A model generated the notes under the pieces. It ran no database searches. It had not been told where the DNA came from and saw nothing but the letters and a program-made list of their open reading frames with translations. Source: JACVRW01 sp963820315 (lineage in GTDB: Bacteria > Actinomycetota > Thermoleophilia > Solirubrobacterales > Thermoleophilaceae). From it: a stretch of DNA of 64,000 bases. Positions 46,441 to 54,534 of the stretch are shown here, piece after piece (within the stretch, counting starts at the first letter, position 1; the number at the start of each line of letters is the position of its first letter). Location: assembly GCA_963820315.1 (NCBI GenBank), contig CAWFZK010000031.1, positions 179,876-243,875 of the forward strand, in the 5' to 3' direction. The position numbers were made by a program, and so were the translations under genes.

Positions 46441-47652
46441 GTGGCACAGGTGAACGAGAACCCGGGGGTCCTGCTCTACCCGCGGATCAAGAAGTCGCCG
46501 TACTTCTATGCGTCGCGCCGTCACGGCGTGCAGCTCTACAGCACCTACAACCACCACTACCACCCGCGCCACTACGGCGACCCGGTCGAGGAGTACTGGC
46601 ATCTCCTCAACGGCGTGACCCTCTGGGACGTCGGCGGCGCCGAGCGGCAGATCGAGATCAGCGGGCCGGACGCCTTCGACTTCACCAACCTGATCGTCGC
46701 GCGCGACCTCAACAAGTGCGCGGTCGGGCAGTGCAAGTACGTCTTCAACACGCTCCCGGACGGCGGCATCATCAACGACCCGGTGCTACTGCGGGTCGAG
46801 GAGAACCGCTTCTGGCTGTCGCTGGCCGACAGTGACGTGGAGCTGTGGGCGCGGGGTGTCGCCCACGGCAGCGACTACGACGTGACCATCAAGGAGATCG
46901 ACGTGGGCCCGCTGCAGGTCCAGGGGCCGAAGTCCAAAGACGTGATGGTCGACCTGTTCGGGGACTCGATCCTCGAGATCCCCTACTACTACCTGCGCGC
47001 CTACGAGCTCGACGGGATGAAGGTGCTCGTCTCGAGGACCGGCTACACGTCGGAGCTTGGCTACGAGATCTACCTCTACGAGGCGAGCAAGAACGGGGTC
47101 AAGCTGTGGGACGCGGTTCTCGAGGCGGGCAAGCCCCATGACCTCGAGGTGATCGGCCCCTGCCACATCCGCCGCATCGAGGGCGGCATCCTCGCGCTCG
47201 GCTGCGACATGTGGTTCGACACCAACCCGTACGAGGTCGGCTACGGCTACGACTGGATGGTCGACCTCGAGCAGGGCGCGGACTTCATCGGCAAGGACGC
47301 CCTGCACCAGATCAAGCTCGACGGCCCCAAGCGCCAGCTCGTGGGGGTCGAGATCGAGGGCACCGGTCTCGGGTCGTTCAACGACGGCGCGATGATCGAC
47401 GTCTTCCCCGTTCACCTGAGCGGCAGTCGCATCGGCGAGGTCACCTCGGCGTGCTGGTCGCCGCAGCTCGAGAAGAACATCGGCTTCGCGATGGTGCCGA
47501 CCGAGCACTCCGAGCTCGGCACGGAGTTCGAGATCGAGAAGCCCGACGAGACCGTGGGCGCTGTGGTGGTGCCCAAGCCGTTCGTCGATCCCGAGAAGGA
47601 GACTCCGAAGCAGGAGTTGACGGCGACCGCCGGTTCGGGAGAATCGTCCTGA
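46441..47652 (+). CDS. DmdA-like GcvT-family tetrahydrofolate-dependent demethylase
   Basis: The 403-residue protein starts at GTG 46441 behind GAGGAGG. It is a free-standing GcvT-fold protein. Segments VEEYWHLLNGVTLWDV, RQIEISGPDAFDF, VGQCKYVF, INDPVLLRVEENRFWLSLAD, SRTGYTSELGYEIYLY and IRRIEGGILALGCDMWFDTNPYE closely recall the DMSP demethylase DmdA, which moves a methyl group to THF without cobalamin. This comparison is from memory. No DMSP gene is near, but betaine genes are, so betaine is a candidate methyl donor. betA follows after 39 bases. Confidence 0.78.
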   Translation: MAQVNENPGVLLYPRIKKSPYFYASRRHGVQLYSTYNHHYHPRHYGDPVEEYWHLLNGVTLWDVGGAERQIEISGPDAFDFTNLIVARDLNKCAVGQCKYVFNTLPDGGIINDPVLLRVEENRFWLSLADSDVELWARGVAHGSDYDVTIKEIDVGPLQVQGPKSKDVMVDLFGDSILEIPYYYLRAYELDGMKVLVSRTGYTSELGYEIYLYEASKNGVKLWDAVLEAGKPHDLEVIGPCHIRRIEGGILALGCDMWFDTNPYEVGYGYDWMVDLEQGADFIGKDALHQIKLDGPKRQLVGVEIEGTGLGSFNDGAMIDVFPVHLSGSRIGEVTSACWSPQLEKNIGFAMVPTEHSELGTEFEIEKPDETVGAVVVPKPFVDPEKETPKQELTATAGSGESS

Positions 47653-47691
47653 CGTACCACACATAAGCCTGGCGACAGGAAGGACTCCGGT

Positions 47692-49431
47692 ATGTCCACG
47701 CAGTACGACTTCGTGATCGTCGGCGGTGGATCCGCCGGATGCGCGCTCGCCAACCGGCTCTCCGCAAATCCCTCCAACAGCGTCCTGGTCCTGGAGGCGG
47801 GCCGTCCCGACTGGTCCTGGGACGTCTTCATCCACATGCCGGCGGCGCTCGCCTTCCCGATCGGCAGCCGCTTCTACGACTGGCGCTACGAGTCGGAGCC
47901 CGAGCCCTACATGGGCGGCCGGCGCGTGTTCCATGCGCGCGGCAAGGTGCTCGGCGGCTCGAGCTCGATCAACGGGATGATCTTCCAGCGCGGCAACCCG
48001 ATGGACTACGAGCGCTGGGCCTCGGACGACGGCATGGAGACGTGGGACTACCACCACTGCCTGCCCTACTTCAAGCGCATGGAGAACGCCCTGGCGGCCG
48101 CGCCCGACGACCCCTGGCGCGGACACGACGGGCCGCTCGTGCTCGAGCGCGGGCCGGCGCGCGGGCCGCTCTTCGACGCCTTCTTCGAGGCCGTGCAGCA
48201 GGCGGGCTACCCGCTGACCGATGACGTCAACGGCTACAAGCAGGAGGGCTTCGCGAAGTTCGACCGCAACGTGCACAACGGCCGCCGGCTGTCGGCCGCG
48301 CGCGCCTACCTGCACCCGGTGCTCGGCCGGCCCAACCTCAAGGTCGAGACGATGGCGCTGGCCACCAAGATCATGTTCGAGGGCGGCAGGGCGGTCGGCG
48401 TCGAGTACGCGCGCGGCCGGCGCTCGCACCAGGCCCGCGGTGGCGAGGTCATCCTCTGCGGCGGCGCGATCAACACGCCGCAGCTGATGCAGCTCTCCGG
48501 CATCGGCTCGCCCGACCACCTGCGCTCGATCGGGATCGCACCCGTCCACGAGCTGCGCGGAGTCGGCGAGAACCTGCAGGACCACCTCGAGGTCTACATC
48601 CAGCACACCTCGCTGAAGCCGATCTCGATGGCGCCCTACTTCAAGATGCAGAACCGGCCGAAGGTCGGCGCCGAGTGGCTGCTGCGCAAGTCGGGACCGG
48701 GCGCGACGAACCACTTCGAGGCGGGCGGCTTCATCCGCAGCAACGAAGAGGTGAAGTGGCCGAACCTCATGTACCACTTCCTGCCGATCGCGATCCGCTA
48801 CGACGGCACGGTCCCGGAGGGCGGCGGCGGCCACGGCTATCAGGTGCACGTGGGCCCGATGTACTCCGATGTGCGCGGGAACTGCCGGGCGGTGTCGACC
48901 GACCCGCGCAAGCATCCGGCGCTGCGCTTCAACTACCTCTCGACGGGCAACGACCGCCGCGAGTGGATCGAGGCGGTGCAGGCGACGCGCAAGATCCTCT
49001 CCCAGCCGGCCTGGGACGGGATCACGGGCGGCGAGCTGTCGCCCGGCCCCAGCGTCGAGACGGACGAGGAGATCCTCGACTGGGTCGCCAAGGACGCCGA
49101 GACCGCGCTGCACCCGTCCTGCACCTGCAAGATGGGGACCGACGACATGGCGGTGACCGACCCGACCTCGATGGGCGTCCACGGCCTCGACGGGCTGCGG
49201 GTGGTCGACGCCTCGGTGTTCCCGTACGTCACCAACGGCAACATCTACGCGCCGGTGATGATGGCGGCGGAGAAGGCGGCCGACCTGATCCTCGGCAACA
49301 CGCCGCTGCCGCCGCAGATGACCGAGTACTACCGGCACCCGCTCGCGGAGACCGGCGACGTGCGCGACCAGGGCGGCTCGGCGTCGGACGGCGAGCCCGC
49401 CGACGTGCCCGAGGGGGCGGAGGCGTCGTAG
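47692..49431 (+). CDS. betA: GMC-family choline dehydrogenase
   Basis: The 579-residue protein has the FAD motif FVIVGGGSAGCALANRLS, GMC signature 1 GKVLGGSSSINGMIFQRGNP and signature 2 GGAINTPQLMQLSGIG. The C-terminal active site is HPSCTCKMG and FPYVTNGNIYAPVMMAAEKAAD. These fit BetA, which oxidises choline to betaine aldehyde. It lies 39 bases downstream of the DmdA-like gene and is probably co-transcribed with it from the promoter at operator E. The C-terminal 40 residues form an acidic tail. Confidence 0.9.
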   Translation: MSTQYDFVIVGGGSAGCALANRLSANPSNSVLVLEAGRPDWSWDVFIHMPAALAFPIGSRFYDWRYESEPEPYMGGRRVFHARGKVLGGSSSINGMIFQRGNPMDYERWASDDGMETWDYHHCLPYFKRMENALAAAPDDPWRGHDGPLVLERGPARGPLFDAFFEAVQQAGYPLTDDVNGYKQEGFAKFDRNVHNGRRLSAARAYLHPVLGRPNLKVETMALATKIMFEGGRAVGVEYARGRRSHQARGGEVILCGGAINTPQLMQLSGIGSPDHLRSIGIAPVHELRGVGENLQDHLEVYIQHTSLKPISMAPYFKMQNRPKVGAEWLLRKSGPGATNHFEAGGFIRSNEEVKWPNLMYHFLPIAIRYDGTVPEGGGGHGYQVHVGPMYSDVRGNCRAVSTDPRKHPALRFNYLSTGNDRREWIEAVQATRKILSQPAWDGITGGELSPGPSVETDEEILDWVAKDAETALHPSCTCKMGTDDMAVTDPTSMGVHGLDGLRVVDASVFPYVTNGNIYAPVMMAAEKAADLILGNTPLPPQMTEYYRHPLAETGDVRDQGGSASDGEPADVPEGAEAS

Positions 49432-50624
49432 AAGAGGCGGCCGCCTTCGTCGTAGCGGCGACCGACGGGCACAGGACGCGCGCCGAGGCCCTGCTCACGG
49501 CGCATCCCGGGATCGAGAGCGATCCCTGGACGCGGCTCGTGCTCGGCCGGGGCTGGGACGGCGATCCGAACGAGCCCGGCGGCCCGCGTGGCTGGGCGCC
49601 GCTCGTGTACGTCACCCACTCGTGCTTCGCCGACGCCCGGCTCGCCCGAGAGCTGCTCGAACGCGGCGCGGATCCGAATGCCTTCTTCGTAAATGAGTAC
49701 GGAAGGATGTCCGCGCTCTACGGCGCCGCCGGCCGCCTCCACGACCCTGAGCTGACCCGCCTGCTGCTCGAGGCCGGCGCCGACCCCGACGACGGCGAGT
49801 CGCTCTACCACGCGACCGAGGCCGAGGACCCCGCCTGCCTCGAGCTGCTGCTCGAGCATGGTGCGAGCACGGGCGGGACGAACGCGCTGGCGCACGCGCT
49901 CGACGACGAGCGCCTGCCCCACGTGCGCGCGCTGCTCGCGGCCGGCGCCGACCCGAACGAGGGCGCCCTGCTCGCCCACGCGGTGAGGCGCGGGCGCGGC
50001 CCCGAGTTCCTGCGCCTGCTGGCGGAGCACGGGGCGGAGCTCGACCGGCCGGGCGGCGAAACCTGGCGCGGCGACGTGCCGCTGCGGACGCCCTACCAGC
50101 ACGCCGTGCTGCGCGGGCGGACCGACAGCGCCGAGACGCTCGCCGAGCTCGGGGCGTCGACCGAGGTGGCGCCGGAGGACCTCTCGGTGGCGGCCGTCGC
50201 CGCTGGTGAGCCGCCGCCGGCCCCGCTGCCGGACGTGCTTGACCCGGACGCGCAGGAGGTCCTGATCCTCGCGGCGCTTCGCGGGCGGCTCGACGCGGTG
50301 GTCGACGCCGTCGGGGTGGACTTCAGCGGCGTGGTCGGCGGCTCGCCCGAGGGGACGCTGCTCCACCACGCGGCGTGGGTCGGCAACCCCGAGCTGGTCG
50401 GCGCGTTGCTCGAGCGGGGCGCGGACCCGCTGGCGGGCTCGCCCGAGACGCCGCTCGCCTGGGCGGTGCACGGGTCCCAGTTCTCGGACCTACCGGGGCG
50501 CGATTACGTGGCCGTGGCGGAGCTCCTGACCGCCGCCGGAGCGACCGTTGAGCAGCGCTACCAGGAGTACGCGGACGGCCCGCTGTACGGCTGGCTCGAA
50601 GGGCGGCTCGGGCCCGGGAGCTGA
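49428..50624 (+). CDS. Ankyrin-repeat protein, start unclear
   Basis: The frame after betA encodes about 398 residues from VEEAAAFVVAATDGHRTRAE onward. It has at least five ankyrin-type units (ARELLERGADPNAFF, TRLLLEAGADPDDGES, LELLLEHGASTGG, VRALLAAGADPNEGA, VGALLERGADPLAGS). These are protein-binding scaffolds; the partner is unknown. No ATG, GTG or TTG lies near the apparent beginning: the codon at 49428 is GTA, 4 bases from the betA stop, and the first standard start is the GTG at 49539. A base error in the start codon is possible. Confidence 0.75.
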   Translation, partial: VEEAAAFVVAATDGHRTRAEALLTAHPGIESDPWTRLVLGRGWDGDPNEPGGPRGWAPLVYVTHSCFADARLARELLERGADPNAFFVNEYGRMSALYGAAGRLHDPELTRLLLEAGADPDDGESLYHATEAEDPACLELLLEHGASTGGTNALAHALDDERLPHVRALLAAGADPNEGALLAHAVRRGRGPEFLRLLAEHGAELDRPGGETWRGDVPLRTPYQHAVLRGRTDSAETLAELGASTEVAPEDLSVAAVAAGEPPPAPLPDVLDPDAQEVLILAALRGRLDAVVDAVGVDFSGVVGGSPEGTLLHHAAWVGNPELVGALLERGADPLAGSPETPLAWAVHGSQFSDLPGRDYVAVAELLTAAGATVEQRYQEYADGPLYGWLEGRLGPGS

Positions 50625-50678
50625 GGCTCCGGCTAGCGCGGGTAGGCCGCCGACACCCCTCCGTCCACAGAGGAGCTG

Positions 50679-51263
50679 CTAGCGGTGTTGCTCGATTAGG
50701 AGGCGTGCCATCGATCGGGCTCGCTGTGCCGCTTGGGCGTCGCCCTCGGTGGCGGAGACGATCGAGCCCTTCATGAGAATGTGCCACGAGTGCGCGAAGG
50801 ACGCTGAGTCACGCAATGCGGCGTCCTCTGCGAGACGACTCACGACCGTTCGGATGCTCGCGAGATGCCGGATGCTCGCCTGGCCGGCGGGATGTGCGGG
50901 GCCCATCTCGAGCAGCACGTTGATGAATGAGCAGGCTTCGAAGTCGTCGCGCTGGAACCATTCGTCGAACAGCTCGAAGATCGCGAGCAGCTGTTCCTCC
51001 GGTGTGGCGCCGCGTCGCCTCGCCTCTGCCTCGACCCACGCCAGCGTCCAGCGCTCCTCGCGGCGCTCGAGGAACGCGATCACCAGGTCGTCCTTGGACG
51101 GGAAGTGGCGATACAGGGTTGCCTTCGCCACCCCAGCCCGTTCGATCACCTCGTCTACGCCTACGTCGCGGACCGCGCGGCGGGAGAAAAGTTGGTACGC
51201 GGTGTCGAGGATGCGCTCCCGCGCATCCGGCTTCGATTGCGGGATGGCTTTGACGGCAGACAC
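50679..51263 (-). CDS. TetR-family transcriptional regulator
   Basis: The GTG at 51263 (SAVKAIPQSKPDARERILDTA) gives 194 residues; longer in-frame starts up to 51383 would cover the operator. The helix-turn-helix is DVGVDEVIERAGVAKATLYRHFPSKDDLV at about residues 35-63. The C-terminal ligand domain has a segment (DFEACSFINVLLEMGPAHP) of a common actinobacterial TetR subfamily. A palindromic operator 20 bases upstream suggests autorepression. Its target beyond itself is not evident; the divergent sigma factor gene is the nearest candidate. Confidence 0.9.
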   Translation of the reverse strand: MSAVKAIPQSKPDARERILDTAYQLFSRRAVRDVGVDEVIERAGVAKATLYRHFPSKDDLVIAFLERREERWTLAWVEAEARRRGATPEEQLLAIFELFDEWFQRDDFEACSFINVLLEMGPAHPAGQASIRHLASIRTVVSRLAEDAALRDSASFAHSWHILMKGSIVSATEGDAQAAQRARSMARLLIEQHR

Positions 51264-51273
51264 CCCTGAGAGC

Positions 51274-51297
51274 CTACCGGTAGACAGACCGGTCTGT
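51274..51297. promoter_or_regulatory. Palindromic TetR operator
   Basis: ACAGACCGGTCTGT (51284-51297) is a perfect 14-bp palindrome and is preceded directly by a second, CTACCGGTAG (51274-51283). Both share an ACCGGT core. The site sits 10-34 bases upstream of the TetR start codon. Confidence 0.7.
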
Positions 51298-51491
51298 TCA
51301 CAGTAGAGTACGGAGTTCGTTTCGGTCCCGGAGCGGGATCGGGGAGCAGCATCAGTCTGCTGGGAAAGCGCGACGAGGGGCACAGAGCCACTCGAAGCGA
51401 TGTCCTCGGGTTATCAGGGGACGTCGCGCGGCCAGCCCCGGTCGAGGTCGCGACTCGGACCTTGCGTCAACAAGACCGACGGAGGTTCCCA

Positions 51492-52301
51492 ATGTGTGCA
51501 ATCGCCCTCGCACCGCCGAGGCTGTCCCAGACCACCACCCCCGAACGCCGCGACCGCGCTGCCGCGCGGGAGATCGAACGAGCGCTCCTGATCCGCTACC
51601 ACCGGGAGGGCGACCTTGCGGCGCGGGAGGAGCTTGTGAATCGATGCCTGCCGCTCGCGCGGAGCCTCGCTGGGCGCTACACCTACACGGACGAGCCCTT
51701 CGACGACCTGGTCCAGGTGGCGAGCCTCGGGTTGATCAAGGCGATCGATCGCTTCGACCCGGATCGCGGCGCGAAGTTCTCGAGCTATGCCGCACCCACC
51801 ATCCTGGGCGAGCTGAAGCGCCACTTCCGCGACAAGGGCTGGGCGCTGCATGTGCCGCGCGACCTCCAAGAGCGCACGCTCGTGGTGAGTCGGGCAACGG
51901 AGGTGCTCTCCGGCCGGCTTGGCCGATCGCCGAAGCCGCGCGAGGTGGCCGGTGCAATCGGATGCTCCGTCGAGGAGGTACTCGAGGCGCAACAGGCCGC
52001 CGCCAGCTACGAGGCAGCATCGCTCGACGCCCCAACGTCGCGTGACGACGATGCGGCCGCACCGCTCGTCGAGTTGCTCGGCGGCGAGGACTCGGGCTAC
52101 GAGCTCGTCGCTGAACGCGACGCAATAGCGAGCGAATGGAAGGAGCTGCCCGACCTGGAGGCCACGGTCCTTGAGCTGCGCTTCATGCACGGCCTGAACC
52201 AGCGTGAGATCGGCGAGCGCATCGGCTACTCCCAAATGCACGTCTCGCGGCTGCTGCGCCGCGCTCTCAGCCAACTCGAGACAGCCGCGGCAGCGGCGTA
52301 A
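51492..52301 (+). CDS. SigB/SigF/SigG-type RNA polymerase sigma factor
   Basis: The ATG at 51492 follows GGAGG and gives 269 residues. Region 2 is LARSLAGRYTYTDEPFDDLVQVASLGLIKAIDRFDPDRG with KFSSYAAPTILGELKRHFRDKGW, the hallmark of the SigB/F subfamily. Region 3 (LHVPRDLQERTLVVSRATEVL) and region 4 (LRFMHGLNQREIGERIGYSQMHVSRLLRRAL) are complete. Such factors direct general stress or developmental genes. No anti-sigma factor gene is adjacent. Confidence 0.92.
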   Translation: MCAIALAPPRLSQTTTPERRDRAAAREIERALLIRYHREGDLAAREELVNRCLPLARSLAGRYTYTDEPFDDLVQVASLGLIKAIDRFDPDRGAKFSSYAAPTILGELKRHFRDKGWALHVPRDLQERTLVVSRATEVLSGRLGRSPKPREVAGAIGCSVEEVLEAQQAAASYEAASLDAPTSRDDDAAAPLVELLGGEDSGYELVAERDAIASEWKELPDLEATVLELRFMHGLNQREIGERIGYSQMHVSRLLRRALSQLETAAAAA

Positions 52302-52410
52302 CCGACCCACTTCGGTGTGGTCTTCGGGGAGGACGCTTCCGCGTGCGGATCGGCCGCTCCCGTGGCGAGACGCCTGGCTTGAAGCGGTGTCGGTGGGGTA
52401 CGTGGCGGGG

Positions 52411-52779
52411 ATGACCGTGAAGCACCCAACTGAACGAGGCAGCGAAGGGCGGACGCTGTTCGACCGGGCCGCAGAGGCGGCCTCGAACTTTTCGAGCAGT
52501 CCGATGTTCTTCACGGTCTGCGGACTGTTGGTGGCGGCCTGGGCCGCCTCGTACGTGCTCGTTTCGAGCGACACCGTGCACCACGTTCTCGCCGATGCCA
52601 TGGCCGCGGTCACCTTGCTGCTCGTGGCACTGCTGAAGAACGCGGAGCGTCGAGCGGAGCACGCGGTCCAAGGCAAGCTTGACCGGCTGGCCGAGGCCAT
52701 GCTCGCCGAGCGTCGCGAACACCCGGATGACGGCGCAGAGGAGCTCGAGGAGGCCGTGGGAATGCACGACGAGGTTTGA
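52411..52779 (+). CDS. Low-affinity iron permease (Fet4-like) family small membrane protein
   Basis: This is a 122-residue protein from ATG 52411. Two hydrophobic segments (FFTVCGLLVAAWAASYVLV and AMAAVTLLLVALL) are followed by KNAERRAEHAVQGKLDRLAEAML, close to the NTQNRD..A.Q.KLDEL pattern of PF04120. Homologues are annotated as low-affinity Fe/Cu permease, though transport by such small forms is unproven. The tail is acidic. The flanking gaps 52302-52410 and 52780-52914 show nothing clear. Confidence 0.65.
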   Translation: MTVKHPTERGSEGRTLFDRAAEAASNFSSSPMFFTVCGLLVAAWAASYVLVSSDTVHHVLADAMAAVTLLLVALLKNAERRAEHAVQGKLDRLAEAMLAERREHPDDGAEELEEAVGMHDEV

Positions 52780-52914
52780 CCCGCCCTCGGGCGAATCCGG
52801 ACCGCGGCCACATTGACGTGCCCAACGCTGTGCCCTGCCCAAGACCTCCGCCGATGATTCCCGTGCCGCGAGCCGGTCTCTTATGGGCAACGGCAATCAC
52901 CTCAAAGGAGATGG

Positions 52915-54520
52915 ATGCAGCAACGGGCTGAGATTTCCGAACGGCGACGCTGGCTGGCCCTGTACGTCCTCTGCGTGGGGATGCTGATGATCGTCCTCGA
53001 CGCCACGATCGTCAACGTCGCCCTGCCGACGATCCAGGATGACCTGGGCTTCGCGCAGAACGACCTCGCGTGGGTGGTCAATGCGTACCTGATCGCGTTC
53101 GGCGGCCTGCTCCTGCTGTCGGGTCGGATCGGCGACCTGATCGGCCAGCGGCGCATCTTTCTCATCGGTCTCGCCGTGTTCACCGCCGCGTCGCTGCTGT
53201 GCGCGCTTGCCCAGAGCCAGGGCCTGCTGGTCGGAGCGCGTTTCGTTCAGGGTGTGGGCGGCGCGCTGACGTCGGCGGTCATCCTGGGGATGATCGTGAC
53301 CATGTTCCCGGAACCCCGCGACCAGACGAAGGCGATCGGGATCTACACGTTCGTCGCCGTCGCCGGCGGCTCGATCGGGCTGCTGGTGGGCGGCGTGCTC
53401 ACGGAGACGCTCAACTGGCATTGGATCTTCTTCGTCAACCTGCCGATCGGGCTTGCGACTGCGCTGTTCGCGATCAGGCTGGTCCCCGATCGCGAGGGAA
53501 TCGGTCTCGCCGCCGGGGCCGATCTCCCCGGCGCTGCGCTGCTGACCGTCGGTCTGATGCTCGGCGTGTACACGATTCTCGGGGTCACGGAGGAGGGCTG
53601 GGGATCGACCCAGACGCTCGCACTCGGCGCGGTCTCGATTGGGCTCCTCGCCGCGTTCGTTGTCCGCCAGGCACGTGTGGCGAATCCGTTGATGCCGCTG
53701 CGACTGTTCCGCTCGCGCAATGTTGCCGGCGCGAACCTTGTTCAGGCGCTGCTCGTGGTGGGGATGTTCGGGATGTTCTTCCTCGGAGCTCTCTACATGC
53801 AGCGAATCCTCGGCTATGACGCGCTCCAGGTCGGCCTCGCCTACCTGCCGACGACCGTGGTCATGGGCATCATGTCCTTCCGCTTTACCGGGCAGCTCAA
53901 CCTGCGGTATGGGCCGCAGGCGACGCTCGTCCCCGCGATGGTCTTCGTCGTCGTCGCGCTGCTCCTCCTTGCCCGCACGCCGGTCGACGCGACCTACGCG
54001 ATCGACTTGCTGCCGGCGATGATCCTGTTCGGGCTCGGGGCCGGGCTCGGCGTTCCCGTCGCTGATGACCCTTGCAATGTCGGGCGCCACGGCGAGCGAC
54101 TCGGGGCTGGCCTCGGGGCTGGTCAATACCAGCGTCCAGGTGGGCGGCGCGGTCGGACTCGCGGTGCTCGCCACGTTCGCAACCGAGCGCACCGAAGCAC
54201 TGCTCGCCGACGGCGAGCCGGCCGCCTCGGCGCTCAACTCCGGCTACCACCTCGCATATCTGATCGGCGCAGGGCTGGTGCTTGTCGCGATCGCGATCGC
54301 CGTGAGCGTCCTGCGCGTGCGGCAGCCCGAAGCGGCCCCGGAACCGGTCCCCGAAACGCCCGCCGAACCGGTCCCCGGCGCAGCCACCGCACCGGCGGGG
54401 GCGCCGGCCATACGAATTCGGCCGCTCCCGGCCAACGCGGACGCTCCGGGCGCGGGCTGCGTGGAGACCGGCATGCGAGTCGTGATCGGCTGCGGTGGGT
54501 GCACCGCCACGGCGCCGTAG
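52915..54520 (+). CDS. MFS multidrug exporter, DHA2 (14-TMS) type, frameshifted
   Basis: ATG 52915 follows AAAGGAG. The protein shows the DHA2 motif LDATIVNVALPTIQDDLG, motif A GRIGDLIGQRRIFLIG, and motif C-like VAGGSIGLLVGGVLTETLNWHWIFFVNLPIG. Near 54052 one extra base shifts the frame. The continuation LMTLAMSGATASDSGLASGLVNTSVQVGGAVGLAVL is in the next frame and ends at 54520 with a Pro/Ala tail, about 534 residues. It would export drugs or metabolites by proton antiport. Confidence 0.88.
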
Positions 54521-54534
54521 GGCAACGTGAAGGT

